From contig NZ_LR733844.1 of assembly GCF_902506455.1 (NCBI RefSeq), positions 1,372,223-1,436,222 of the forward strand: 64,000 nucleotides of DNA, written 5' to 3'. This stretch comes from Sphingomonas sp. 8AM. Its GTDB lineage: Bacteria; Pseudomonadota; Alphaproteobacteria; Sphingomonadales; Sphingomonadaceae. Positions 52,231 through 60,700 of the stretch are shown here, piece after piece (position 1 is the first letter of the stretch; every line of letters begins with the position of its first letter). The position numbers and the translations under genes are program-made. The notes under the pieces were generated by a model that saw only the letters and a program-made list of their open reading frames with translations, made no database searches and was not told the DNA's origin.

Positions 52231-52413
52231 TTACTCCGCCGCCGCTGCGCGCCGTCGCAGCGACATGATGGTCAGCACATCGGTGCCAGCTTTCATCGCC
52301 GGAATGGTGACGCCGGCCCCTGCCGCCAGTTTCGCGGTACCAAGTCGCGCGCCACTGCCGGCTTCCCGAATGACAATGACTTGGCGGTCGAGCGGCTTCA
52401 ACGCTGCCTCCAT
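52231..52413 (-). CDS. Small hypothetical protein (60 aa) leading the sugar operon
   Basis: A 60-residue frame beginning MEAALKPLDRQVIVIREAG, with AAGGATCA upstream. It ends 5 bases before the start of the large toroid-like gene. It is beta-prone and ends in a basic RRRAAAAE tail; no family is recognised. As first gene of the operon it may be a real small protein or a leader that tunes translation. Confidence 0.5.
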   Translation of the reverse strand: MEAALKPLDRQVIVIREAGSGARLGTAKLAAGAGVTIPAMKAGTDVLTIMSLRRRAAAAE

Positions 52414-52786
52414 TACTATGATCCTTACCTGAATTACTGATCTGCCAGCGGTTCGTTGTTTATCGGTATGCCGCTAAACGAAGCAGCCTATTCTGTGTTC
52501 ACCCCGGGACGACAGAATCTGCTTTATTTGTGTGCCGGGCGAGTGTCGTTGCGACAAGGCCTGGTTGCGGGTCTGCACGATCCAGATCGCGTCGGTTGCT
52601 ATCGGCGCGGCGACGCTCGTGTCCTCGCATCATGGATCGCCGGCATATTGCTGCAGCAGCATGTTTTCGATCAGGCCTGAGCAAGCAGAGAAAGTCTTGA
52701 TCGCGATCAAGGCGCCTATCCTTTGTTGTTACGATCATGATTTCAGACGTGTGATAATGACGAACGTCACGGACAGGGTAGATGCG
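52414..52786. other. Divergent intergenic region
   Basis: About 370 bases between the sugar operon and the CheY-like gene with no convincing gene. It is AT-richer than its surroundings. It contains the hairpin at 52490-52518 and presumably promoters for both directions. Confidence 0.5.
52490..52518. promoter_or_regulatory. Inverted repeat ATTCTGT-N15-ACAGAAT
   Basis: Perfect 7-base arms (52490-52496 and 52512-52518) about 77 bases upstream of the first gene of the sugar operon. A plausible regulator binding site; no regulator gene is adjacent. Confidence 0.4.
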
Positions 52787-53203
52787 ATGGAACGCAAACT
52801 GGCAGGTTGCGTCGTCCTTGTGGTAGAGGATGAATACTTTATCGCCGCCGATACGGCCGAGGCGCTGAGGGACGCCGGTGCCATCGTCCTCGGGCCCGTC
52901 CCGAGTGCCGACGATGCGATGCGGATGATCGAGGAGTTCAAGCCCTCCCATGCCGTTCTGGATCTGAATCTGGACGGGTCCGGTGCCCGCTTCGATATCG
53001 TTCGCGAGCTGAAAGGCCAGCAGGTTCAAAGCATCATCCTGACCGGCTATGACCCGTCGATCGTACCGCGCGACCTTGCGGACACGCCGTGCCTGCAGAA
53101 GCCCGTGATCTATAATGAGGTGATCGAGGCCGTTGCCGTTCAGCCGGGGCGTTTTCCAGATCCCGGGGCATGGGGGCGGGGCACCGAAGGGCCGGCGGAC
53201 TGA
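52787..53203 (+). CDS. Single-domain response regulator (CheY-like)
   Basis: About 138 residues comprising one receiver domain. The acidic pair is in VVEDEYF, the phosphoacceptor Asp in AVLDLNLDG, Thr in ILTGYD and Lys in QKP. There is no output domain. The start at 52787 has CAGGGTAG at good spacing; an ATG at 52757 lacks a site. It resembles receivers that accept phosphate from HWE-type kinases in sphingomonads, one of which is in this window (28681), but that link is speculative. Confidence 0.88.
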   Translation: MERKLAGCVVLVVEDEYFIAADTAEALRDAGAIVLGPVPSADDAMRMIEEFKPSHAVLDLNLDGSGARFDIVRELKGQQVQSIILTGYDPSIVPRDLADTPCLQKPVIYNEVIEAVAVQPGRFPDPGAWGRGTEGPAD

Positions 53204-53441
53204 ACCGGTAATCCGCCTGCGCATCACGCTCCCGGAAGCGGGATACCGCAATGGTCGGTGACGACGCGGACATCGCGCCGCGCTGGCCCGATGACGACAT
53301 CGCGATGACGGCGGATCGCAGCGTCGCGGTGACGCTGCCGCCGGTGCCGCTGCCCGGCCTTTCCATCCCGCCCCGTGGCGTTGTAGTCGTGCTGGAAACG
53401 TCGCGCGGCCGTCGGCGCCGCGCATGGTGGAGAGGAATGGC

Positions 53442-55352
53442 ATGACGTTCAGCAAGGTGATCATCGGTCCGGCGCTCGCCGTCATGGCGTCCGTCCTCGC
53501 GACCGGCGCGCAGGCGGCCGACGAGCCGCTTGCCGCCACGGGCCGGTGGAGCGCCTATACCGCCGGACGCGCCGCCACGCCGCCGATGGGGTGGAGCAGC
53601 TGGAACGCGTTCGCGACCGATATCGACGAGGACAAGATCCTGGGGGCGGCACGCGCGCTGGTCCGTGACGGGCTGGCGGCCAAGGGCTATCGCTACGTCA
53701 ACATCGACGATGGCTGGGCGCTGCAGCGCCGCGTGCGCGACGGGGCGCTCATCATCCGGCCGGGCCGCTTTCCGATCACGCAACGCCCCGGCGGCGACGC
53801 TTCCTTCCGTCCGCTGACCGACCAGCTGCACGGCATGGGGCTCAAGGCCGGCATCTACTCCGATCTCGGCCGCAACACCTGTTCACAGGCCTATTCGTCC
53901 GACGACACCGACCTGCCCAGGGGATCGGTGCCGGAACGCGAGATCGGCCTTTACGGGCATATCGATCAGGACATCGCGCTGTTCTTCGCCACCTGGGGCT
54001 TCGACTTCATCAAGGTCGATGGCTGCGGGCTGCGCGCCTATGGCGCCGATGCCGCGAAGGTCAGATCCGGCCAGTATCGCGCGCTGCCGCCGATCCTGAA
54101 CATGGATTTCGTCAATCGCTCGGACATCCCCGCCGTGCAGGCGCTGTTCGGTCAGATCAACGCCGCATTGGTCCGCGAGAACCCCGATGGCGACTATCTG
54201 CTGTCGCTGTGCATCTGGGGCGCGGCCGACGTCCGGTCGTGGGGGAAGAACGTCGGCAACATTTCGCGCACCAGCGACGATATCAATCCGACCTGGGGCC
54301 GGATGCTGACCAATTTCGACAGCGCGGCGAAGCGGGCGTTCTACGCCCATCCGGGATCGTGGAACGACCCTGACATGCTGTTCATCGGCAAAGGCGACTT
54401 CGACACCGAACATCTGACCGAGGCGCGCTCGCACATGTCGATGTGGGCGATGATCAACGCGCCGCTGATGATCGGCATGGATCTGCGGCAGGCACCGAAA
54501 CCGCTGCTCGACGTGTTCGGGAATGCGCAGGTGATCGCGCTCGATCAGGATGCCGGCGGCCATCAGGCGGTGGTCGCCTTTGACAGCGACGACGTGCAGA
54601 TCTTCGTCAAGACGCTCGCCGGCGGCGAGAAGGCGGTGGCGATCTTCAACCGCACCGCGGCGGCGCTGAACGTCGACCTGACCGCTGCGCAGATGAAGTT
54701 CCGTGACGATGCCGACGTGAACCTCGTCGACCTGTGGAACGGCGGCACGCGCCGCCTTCGCAAGGGGTCAACCTTCAGGATCGCTGGCCACCAGACGCTG
54801 CTGTTCCGGGCGACGGGCAAGCGCGTCCTGACCGACGGGCTTTATCTGTCCGAGCAGCCCGGCAACGTCAATCCGGCGGTCGACGGCGTGGCCGAGCCGA
54901 CGCCCGACCCGATGATCCACCGCTCGGCGACCGGCTGGCAAGGTACGAGGGGCAGCGGCGAGGGACCGATCTACGCCGGCTGGGGCGGCGTGCAGGCCGA
55001 TCGCGCGCCCTACGGCGAGGCGCTCGCGATCAACGGCGTGCGCTTCGACACGGGCGTGGGCGTTCTGGCGAACTCCCGGCTCGAGGTGCGCAATCAGGGG
55101 TATCGCCGCTTTCGGGCGATAGTCGGCGTCAACGACTCGGCGCGCGATACCAGACGCGCGGCGACGTTCGCGGTCTATGGCGACGGCAAGTTGCTGGCGT
55201 CGCGCCGGGCGATGACATGGGGCGACGCGGGGCAGGAGATCACCGCGGACGTGACCGGTGTCAGGATCATCGAACTCGTCACGCGTAGTGACGGCGCCGG
55301 CGGGGTCCCGCTGCCGACCACCTGGGCCGAGGCGGCGCTGCTGCGACGATAG
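53442..55352 (+). CDS. Secreted alpha-galactosidase, GH27, with C-terminal NPCBM-like domain
   Basis: 636 residues with a signal peptide (ending TGAQAAD). The GH27 barrel starts TPPMGWSSWNAF. It has NIDDGW and GIYSDLG, the nucleophile Asp near 193 in FIKVDGCG, and the acid/base Asp near 279-280 in RTSDDINPTW. A beta-sandwich and a C-terminal NPCBM-like domain (GEALAINGVRFDTGVGVLANS region) follow. It should release alpha-linked galactose from oligosaccharides or polysaccharides in the periplasm or outside. The ATG at 53442 follows GGAGAGG; an ATG at 53424 overlaps that site. Confidence 0.93.
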   Translation: MTFSKVIIGPALAVMASVLATGAQAADEPLAATGRWSAYTAGRAATPPMGWSSWNAFATDIDEDKILGAARALVRDGLAAKGYRYVNIDDGWALQRRVRDGALIIRPGRFPITQRPGGDASFRPLTDQLHGMGLKAGIYSDLGRNTCSQAYSSDDTDLPRGSVPEREIGLYGHIDQDIALFFATWGFDFIKVDGCGLRAYGADAAKVRSGQYRALPPILNMDFVNRSDIPAVQALFGQINAALVRENPDGDYLLSLCIWGAADVRSWGKNVGNISRTSDDINPTWGRMLTNFDSAAKRAFYAHPGSWNDPDMLFIGKGDFDTEHLTEARSHMSMWAMINAPLMIGMDLRQAPKPLLDVFGNAQVIALDQDAGGHQAVVAFDSDDVQIFVKTLAGGEKAVAIFNRTAAALNVDLTAAQMKFRDDADVNLVDLWNGGTRRLRKGSTFRIAGHQTLLFRATGKRVLTDGLYLSEQPGNVNPAVDGVAEPTPDPMIHRSATGWQGTRGSGEGPIYAGWGGVQADRAPYGEALAINGVRFDTGVGVLANSRLEVRNQGYRRFRAIVGVNDSARDTRRAATFAVYGDGKLLASRRAMTWGDAGQEITADVTGVRIIELVTRSDGAGGVPLPTTWAEAALLRR

Positions 55353-55356
55353 GCCG

Positions 55357-55373
55357 CCGCGCCGCCGGCGCGG
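55357..55373. terminator. GC hairpin after the alpha-galactosidase gene
   Basis: CCGCGCC-GCC-GGCGCGG, a 7-base stem with a 3-base loop 5 bases after the stop, between convergent genes. Weak evidence for termination because no U-tract follows. Confidence 0.35.
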
Positions 55374-55388
55374 TCCGGGCGGGGCCGG

Positions 55389-55670
55389 TCAGTCGATCGT
55401 CACGCCTTTCCAGAAGGCGATGCGGCCGCGGATCTGCTCCGCTTCGGGCTTGGGATCCGGATAATACCACGCCGCGTCGGGGTTGATCGCGTCGCCGACG
55501 CAGAGGCCGTAATAATGCGCGGTGCCCTTCCACGGGCAGATCGTCGTCGTGCCGCTCGGCTTCAGCACCGCCGCGTCGACCGCCTCGGCCGGGAAATAGT
55601 GGTTCCCTTCCACGATGACGGTCTCGTCACTGCGGGCGATCACCGCCCCGTTCCACCGCGCTTCGACCAT
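55389..55670 (-). CDS. DUF427 protein
   Basis: A 93-residue DUF427 (NTP_transf_9) protein. The signature YFPAEAVDAAVLKPSGTTTICPWKGTAHYY and AWYYPDP is highly typical. Function is not established. GGAGATG precedes the ATG at 55670. It converges on the alpha-galactosidase gene. Confidence 0.9.
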   Translation of the reverse strand: MVEARWNGAVIARSDETVIVEGNHYFPAEAVDAAVLKPSGTTTICPWKGTAHYYGLCVGDAINPDAAWYYPDPKPEAEQIRGRIAFWKGVTID

Positions 55671-55878
55671 TGCACATCTCCATCGAGGTCCGAAGGTCGT
55701 GGCGGCGGTCGCGCCCGTCAAGGGCGCAGGTTGGACCGGGGCGGCAGTGCGCGTCCACCGGCCGCCGGATCGAAGCCCGCAAACAAATGTTCCGGTAATG
55801 TTCTTGCGAATCAAGCGGCAATCGGCGTAGCCTGCCGCATCGCCGACCGACGGCGCATCGACATGGAAGGAGCCTGGC

Positions 55879-56082
55879 ATGGAGCACGACCTCCTGCTGC
55901 GTGCGGCGGCGCGCGCGATCTACGACGCCTGTTATCCCAGCGATGACTGGTCGCCGACCGGCTTTGACGAGGCGGAGCGCTGCACCACCGTGCATTACCG
56001 CCAGGCGGTCGACGCCGCGCTCCAGGCGCGGGCGGTGCTGCTGGTCCGCGGCGAGCAACTGCCGCTGCCGGCGCTCGCCTGA
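55879..56082 (+). CDS. Hypothetical protein (67 aa)
   Basis: 67 residues, starting 5 bases after a GAAGGAG site. Helical and acidic in its first half (MEHDLLLRAAARAIYDACYP), with DEAERCTTVHYRQAVDAALQARAVLL following. The pattern resembles small proteins of this size common on alphaproteobacterial plasmids, but I cannot name a family. It is followed 9 bases later by another hypothetical gene. Confidence 0.6.
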   Translation: MEHDLLLRAAARAIYDACYPSDDWSPTGFDEAERCTTVHYRQAVDAALQARAVLLVRGEQLPLPALA

Positions 56083-56091
56083 TCCGCGAAT

Positions 56092-56616
56092 GTGGTCGGT
56101 CAGCCCAAGACGCTCTACGACGTCCGGAAAGTTCATGGCGCGATCAGCCTCACCTGCGACGCCTGCGCGACGATCAAGGTCCACGACCTCGAGGAATTGA
56201 TCCGCGAGCGCAGCTTCCAGCGCCGGTCGCTGGACTGGGGCGTGTTCCTGCACGACGTGTGGTGCTGGAACTGCGCGCCGGAGCGGACCGGAATCAAGGT
56301 CGGCATCATCCCGTTTGGCGGCACCGATCGCGAATTGCGCGCGCGCCGCGCCGACACATTGGTCATCAACCTGGCGCTGACGGTGCTGAAGGACGCCGCA
56401 TGTCGCGCGAACCAGCAGGATGTCGCGACGCCCGCCGTTCGGCTGGCGCTGCGCGTGTTGCGACCCTTCCTCGCCGAGCGGACGCTGCTGGTGCGGTTCT
56501 GGGACGAGGCGAACGGTGCGAAGAGGAACCCGGCGCACGAGACGCACTTCGCGCACGGCTGGATCGTCGCGGCGCTGGTCAAGCGCGGCCATTCGGTCTG
56601 GGCCGAGTTCCGATAA
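56092..56616 (+). CDS. Hypothetical protein with paired CxxC motifs
   Basis: 174 residues from a GTG with weak ribosome site. CDAC near residue 22 and CWNC near residue 58 give four cysteines suited to a zinc ribbon. The C-terminal half is helical (ADTLVINLALTVLKDAA, TPAVRLALRVLRPFLAE). It may bind nucleic acid or act structurally; no family is recognised. It probably forms an operon with the preceding 67-residue gene. Confidence 0.6.
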   Translation: MVGQPKTLYDVRKVHGAISLTCDACATIKVHDLEELIRERSFQRRSLDWGVFLHDVWCWNCAPERTGIKVGIIPFGGTDRELRARRADTLVINLALTVLKDAACRANQQDVATPAVRLALRVLRPFLAERTLLVRFWDEANGAKRNPAHETHFAHGWIVAALVKRGHSVWAEFR

Positions 56617-56758
56617 GCGCAGGCGCCGCACCGTCGCTTCGTGCCCCCCGAAGGTGCGCCAGCGTTCCCCGCGGCATAGATGTCTGAAAATTAATGTACG
56701 TCACATTTGCGATGATGGTAAGCCATTGTTCTAGTCCATTTTTGGATTTGGAAAGATC

Positions 56759-56992
56759 ATGGCAACCAACGCAAATGAAAATTCCGTGACGTTGACGGAC
56801 GCGCAGGCAAATCCTGCCACTGCTAACTCATTAAGTGAGCATGAAACGGCCGTTACAACATTGGCAATGCTGGTCGCCAGCTTGCGGTCGGAGATCGAAA
56901 CGCTTCGACAGACGGCGGAGCCGGCGGCGCAAACCCCGCCGTGGCTGCGCCGCCATTCGAAGAACGGGATCGCCGGCTTTCGAAAGGGCTGA
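56759..56992 (+). CDS. Small hypothetical protein (77 aa)
   Basis: 77 residues. The N-terminus is Asn/Thr-rich (MATNANENSVTLTDAQANPA), then a helix (TTLAMLVASLRSEIETLRQ) with coiled-coil character, then PPWLRRHSKNG. TTGGAAAG precedes the ATG and the upstream 60 bases are AT-rich, as for a promoter. No family is recognised. Confidence 0.5.
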   Translation: MATNANENSVTLTDAQANPATANSLSEHETAVTTLAMLVASLRSEIETLRQTAEPAAQTPPWLRRHSKNGIAGFRKG

Positions 56993-57020
56993 CGTGACGT
57001 TATCGAACACCGGGGAGATC

Positions 57021-57173
57021 ATGTACCTGGCTTTTGCCGCCCTGATCTGCCTTGCGGTGGTCAAGCTGAGCCTGAACGTCAAAAAGCTTTACGACGACGC
57101 TCTTCTCGATTCCAACCGATATCGTCTGTCGGGTGATCGACTCGACGTCGTCAATACTTGCGAAGACGGCTGA
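57021..57173 (+). CDS. Small single-span membrane protein (50 aa)
   Basis: 50 residues starting MYLAFAALICLAVVKLSLNV, one transmembrane helix, with a charged C-terminal tail (KLYDDALLDSNRYRLSGD). CCGGGGAG lies 5 bases before the ATG. It may be co-transcribed with the preceding 77-residue gene, 28 bases away. A GTG at 56994 would add 9 residues. Confidence 0.5.
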   Translation: MYLAFAALICLAVVKLSLNVKKLYDDALLDSNRYRLSGDRLDVVNTCEDG

Positions 57174-57489
57174 GGCGCCGGCGGAAACGTCCAGATCTGC
57201 CCGGGCAGGCTGCTGTTTCGATCGAGGCGGAAATGCCCTCCGCCTTGATACTGTGATCAGTATCGGCATCCACCAGATCGTTGCCAGCACCCTTGCTCCC
57301 GCATGATGACGCTTTCGCGGAGCGACCCGTTGCCCCGCCACAACGATGTATCATGCTAATCTAAAGTAGAGCGATCGGGCTCATTGCCTGAGATCAAGGT
57401 CTTCTTTCCGGAACCATCAATCTGCGAAGTGTTTGACCCGTTGCTGTCAATCATTACGCAGCCGGGTTCTCCGGAAAGGGCAAACGCAC
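57174..57489. other. Intergenic region with GATACT/AGTATC inverted repeat
   Basis: About 315 bases without a gene. GATACT (57247-57252) and AGTATC (57259-57264) form a perfect dyad around GTGATC. A lower-GC stretch near 57345-57370 (ATCATGCTAATCTAAAG) could hold the promoter of the downstream dehydrogenase. Confidence 0.45.
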
Positions 57490-58638
57490 ATGCTGGCGAT
57501 GAATTATCGCGGACCGTATCGCGTTCGGCTCGAAGAAAAGCCGATGCCCGCGCTGCTGCATCCGGAAGACGCGATCGTCCGCGTCACCCGGTCCTGCATC
57601 TGCGGATCGGACCTTCACCTGTATCACGGCATGGTTCCCGACACGCGGGTCGGCATGACCTTCGGGCATGAGTTCTGCGGGATCGTCGAGGAGGTCGGAC
57701 CGGAGGTCCACCATCTGAAGGTGAGCGATCACGTCCTGGTGCCGTTCAATATCGCCTGCGGCAAGTGTCACTTCTGCCAGCAGGGGCTGTTCGGCAATTG
57801 TCATGAGTCCAATGCGCAGGCGACCGCGGTCGGCGGCATCTTCGGCTATTCGCACACCGCCGGCGGCTATGATGGCGGGCAGGCGCAATATGTTCGCGTT
57901 CCCTATGCCGATGTCGGCCCGATGGTCATCCCCGACTGGATGGACCCGGATGACGCCGTGCTGCTCACCGACGTCGTGCCGACCGGCTATCAGGCCGCAG
58001 AGATGGGCGGTATCCAGAAGGGCGACACCGTGGTGGTGTTCGGGGCCGGCCCGGTCGGGCTGATGGCGGCGCGGTCGGCGTGGCTGTTCGGGGCGGGTCG
58101 CGTGATCGTGATCGATCACCTCGACTACCGGCTGGAATTCGCCCGCACCTTCGGACCGGCCGAGGTCTACAATTTCCGGGAGATCGACGACGTCGTCGTC
58201 TTCCTCAAGAAGCAGACGGACTCGCTGGGGGCCGATGTCTGCATCGACGCGGTCGGCGGCGACGCCGCGGGAAACGCGCTCCAGACGCTGCTCGGCACCA
58301 AATTCAAGCTCGAGGCCGGCAATGCGATCGCGCTGCACTGGGCGATCAACTCGGTGAAGAAGGGCGGGATCGTCTCGATCGTCGGCGTTTATGGCCCGAC
58401 CGGCAACATCATTCCGATCGGAAACGTCGTGAACAAGGGCATCACCATGCGCGCCAATCAGGCGTCGGTGAAGCGCCTGCTGCCACGGCTGATCGAGCAT
58501 ATCCGGGTCGGCCACATCGATCCGAAAGCGATGATCACGCACCGCGTGCCGCTCGCCGATGTCGCGGATGCGTACCATTTGTTCTCCGCGAAGCTGGATG
58601 GCTGCATCAAGCCCGTCCTGCTGCCGAACGGCGCGTGA
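57490..58638 (+). CDS. Zinc-dependent alcohol dehydrogenase (glutathione-dependent formaldehyde dehydrogenase-like)
   Basis: About 382 residues. The catalytic zinc site CICGSDLHLYHG and GHEFCGIV, and the structural zinc site CGKCHFCQQGLFGNC with four Cys, are both intact. The cofactor motif is GAGPVGLMAARSAW. The long insert and VAKVYNFRE-type region resemble the bacterial FDH-like ADH subgroup that oxidises aldehydes or alcohols. A GGAAAGGG site precedes the ATG. It is 10 bases upstream of a membrane-protein gene that often accompanies this type. Confidence 0.92.
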   Translation: MLAMNYRGPYRVRLEEKPMPALLHPEDAIVRVTRSCICGSDLHLYHGMVPDTRVGMTFGHEFCGIVEEVGPEVHHLKVSDHVLVPFNIACGKCHFCQQGLFGNCHESNAQATAVGGIFGYSHTAGGYDGGQAQYVRVPYADVGPMVIPDWMDPDDAVLLTDVVPTGYQAAEMGGIQKGDTVVVFGAGPVGLMAARSAWLFGAGRVIVIDHLDYRLEFARTFGPAEVYNFREIDDVVVFLKKQTDSLGADVCIDAVGGDAAGNALQTLLGTKFKLEAGNAIALHWAINSVKKGGIVSIVGVYGPTGNIIPIGNVVNKGITMRANQASVKRLLPRLIEHIRVGHIDPKAMITHRVPLADVADAYHLFSAKLDGCIKPVLLPNGA

Positions 58639-58648
58639 AAGGAGCACG

Positions 58649-59260
58649 ATGATGAGCAAGGCCTTGATCGATCCGGCCACGGTGCCCGGCTGGGGGGTCG
58701 ACGCCGACCCGCAAAACGATCCGACGTACCCGATCCGCCATATTGAGGATCAGAAGACGCGTGGTCTGGCGTGGAGCCGGCCCGCGCTTCAGCGGCCCGA
58801 TGTCGAGATCCTCCGTTCGATCGAGCACAACCGCTTGCCGGCGGTGGTCGGCACGTCGACGCCGCCGAGCGGACTCAGCGGAATGCTGCGCCGCTACGCC
58901 TTCCGCCGCAGCGAGTCCGACTGGTGGCATTGGTTGTTGTTGATGGGGGCGGACCGCATCAACGTGGTGGAAGGCGTGCTCGACGACCTGCGCGAGGGAG
59001 CCGTCCCGAACATCCCCGCGGAGATGGGGCTGCGCGCCGAGTGGAAGCACAATCGTGCGGGATTGCTCGCCAGGATCGGCGCGGTCGCCGCGGCATCGCT
59101 GGGGGCGGTTCTGATCGTCCGTGCCAGAAGGACCGCCGCGCCCGACGTCAGCCCGGCGCCGGAGCGTCGCTCGATAACGGGCGATGTCGGTGAGACGGCG
59201 TTGACGGAGAACCTCCGAACGTCGGGGCATGACCGCGCAGGGCATACGCAACCCGGATGA
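58649..59260 (+). CDS. Hypothetical protein with C-terminal membrane helix
   Basis: 203 residues from tandem ATGs behind AAAGGAG. A soluble N-terminal part (DPQNDPTYPIRHIEDQKT, YAFRRSESDWWHWLLLMGADRINVVEG) is followed near residue 135 by a hydrophobic segment (LLARIGAVAAASLGAVLIVR) and a polar tail. It is encoded directly after the alcohol dehydrogenase, so it may tether or support it at the membrane. Family name unknown to me. Confidence 0.75.
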   Translation: MMSKALIDPATVPGWGVDADPQNDPTYPIRHIEDQKTRGLAWSRPALQRPDVEILRSIEHNRLPAVVGTSTPPSGLSGMLRRYAFRRSESDWWHWLLLMGADRINVVEGVLDDLREGAVPNIPAEMGLRAEWKHNRAGLLARIGAVAAASLGAVLIVRARRTAAPDVSPAPERRSITGDVGETALTENLRTSGHDRAGHTQPG

Positions 59261-59554
59261 TGGTGGGGCAGCGTGGAAACGCCGCATGTGCCAGTGTCAC
59301 GTGCGCCGCGCCCCGATCAACGCCCGCAGCGCAGGCGTGACGCGGCGGTCGGGATAAGAGCGGCGGCACCCCGGATAGCCTGGACGCCGCGCGCCAAGGA
59401 CCTGAACAGGCTGCCGGTCCGCGATCCCGTCCGCAACATCGTGTTCCATCACGTACCCAGCCTGGCGCCGGCGCGCACCGTCGCTCACCAGCCAGCGATC
59501 GGGACGGACCCCGATCGTCGTTCGCGGTCGACGGTCGGACGCGCAGCCGCGTCG

Positions 59555-60574
59555 CTAGAGCAGGGCCTCGCGGCGGGTCGCGGCGCTTCGGGCGCCCGCA
59601 TCCAGTACGTCCATGACGGCGAGCGCTTCGCGGGGCGGCACCGGGTTCGGCCCCTCTCCACGGATCGCCGCCGCAAGCGCCGACCAGAACAGGCGATAAT
59701 CGCCGTTCCTGTTCGGAATGCGGGTGGGGGCCTTGCCGAGGTCCGCCGGTGTCAGCAGCCCGTCCACCGGATCGTGGCCCCACGCGTCGCCTTCCGGTTT
59801 GCGGCCCGCCACCGTTGCCGCCTCCTGCGGATCGATGCCGTATTTGATCCAGCTGCCGCCCGTGCCGTGGACGGCGAAGCGCAGGTCATGCGCCGCAACC
59901 AGCTTGCTGGAATGAACCGTCACCCGCTTGTCGGCATATCGCAGCGTCGCCTGGAAATAGTCCGGGCCCTGTGCGCCCGCGCGCAGCGTGGCAATGTCGG
60001 CGCTGATCGCGAGCGGCCGTCCGAACAGCACCAGCACCTGATCGACGAGATGTGGACCCAGATCGATCCACGATCCGCCCGGACGTGCCTCTTTCCAGGT
60101 GTCGGCCGGAGCGGGTCGCCAGCGATCGAAGCGGCTTTCCATCGTTGCCACGGCACCAAGGCGGCCATCGGCAAGCAGCGCCTGAAGGGTGCGAAAATCG
60201 GCGTCCCATCGGCGATTGTGGAACACGGTCAGCAAGCGACCGGAGCGTTCGCTGGCCTCCACCAGCCGGCGAGCATCGTCGACGGATGTCGCGAACGGCT
60301 TGTCGACGAGGACGTGCTTGTCCGCCGCGAGTGCCGCGAGCGCGTGCGCGACATGCAGCGCATCGGGGCTGGATACGATCACCAGGTCGATGGCGGGGTC
60401 GGCAAGGAGCGTGCTCACCTCCGGGACGACCCGTACCTCCGGAAAATCGGCATGAACCTTCGCAGGATCACGGGAGACGATGCCACGCAGCGTCAGCGCG
60501 GGCGACGCCGCGACATACGGGGCGTGAAAGGCCCGCCCGCCGAGGCCATAGCCGATCAGCCCAACTCCGATCAT
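59555..60574 (-). CDS. Gfo/Idh/MocA-family oxidoreductase
   Basis: 339 residues from the ATG at 60574 (MIGVGLIGYGLGGRAFHAPYV), a Rossmann start typical of the family. The sugar-oxidoreductase motif is VDKPFA, with Asp where EKP is usual but the catalytic Lys retained. The GSWIDLGPHLVDQ segment provides the Asp and His. It resembles YdgJ-type members and likely oxidises a sugar or cyclitol with NAD(P). An upstream in-frame start at 60670 precedes no conserved residues. Confidence 0.9.
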   Translation of the reverse strand: MIGVGLIGYGLGGRAFHAPYVAASPALTLRGIVSRDPAKVHADFPEVRVVPEVSTLLADPAIDLVIVSSPDALHVAHALAALAADKHVLVDKPFATSVDDARRLVEASERSGRLLTVFHNRRWDADFRTLQALLADGRLGAVATMESRFDRWRPAPADTWKEARPGGSWIDLGPHLVDQVLVLFGRPLAISADIATLRAGAQGPDYFQATLRYADKRVTVHSSKLVAAHDLRFAVHGTGGSWIKYGIDPQEAATVAGRKPEGDAWGHDPVDGLLTPADLGKAPTRIPNRNGDYRLFWSALAAAIRGEGPNPVPPREALAVMDVLDAGARSAATRREALL

Positions 60575-60700
60575 CCGGCCTGATACCCCTGTTCCCGAGA
60601 AACGCGTCCTGACCACCGCAGCGTGGTCCGGATAGGCGATCGACGATCGGAATGTCGACGGCGAACGCATGGCGGAACGCGCCTTGCGTCGCGCGTCTCC

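Noticed and set aside
49922..52432. An 836-codon plus-strand frame opposite the toroid-like gene
   Set aside because: Arg/His/Val-rich translation without motifs; the minus strand shows coherent protein-like sequence and operon spacing.
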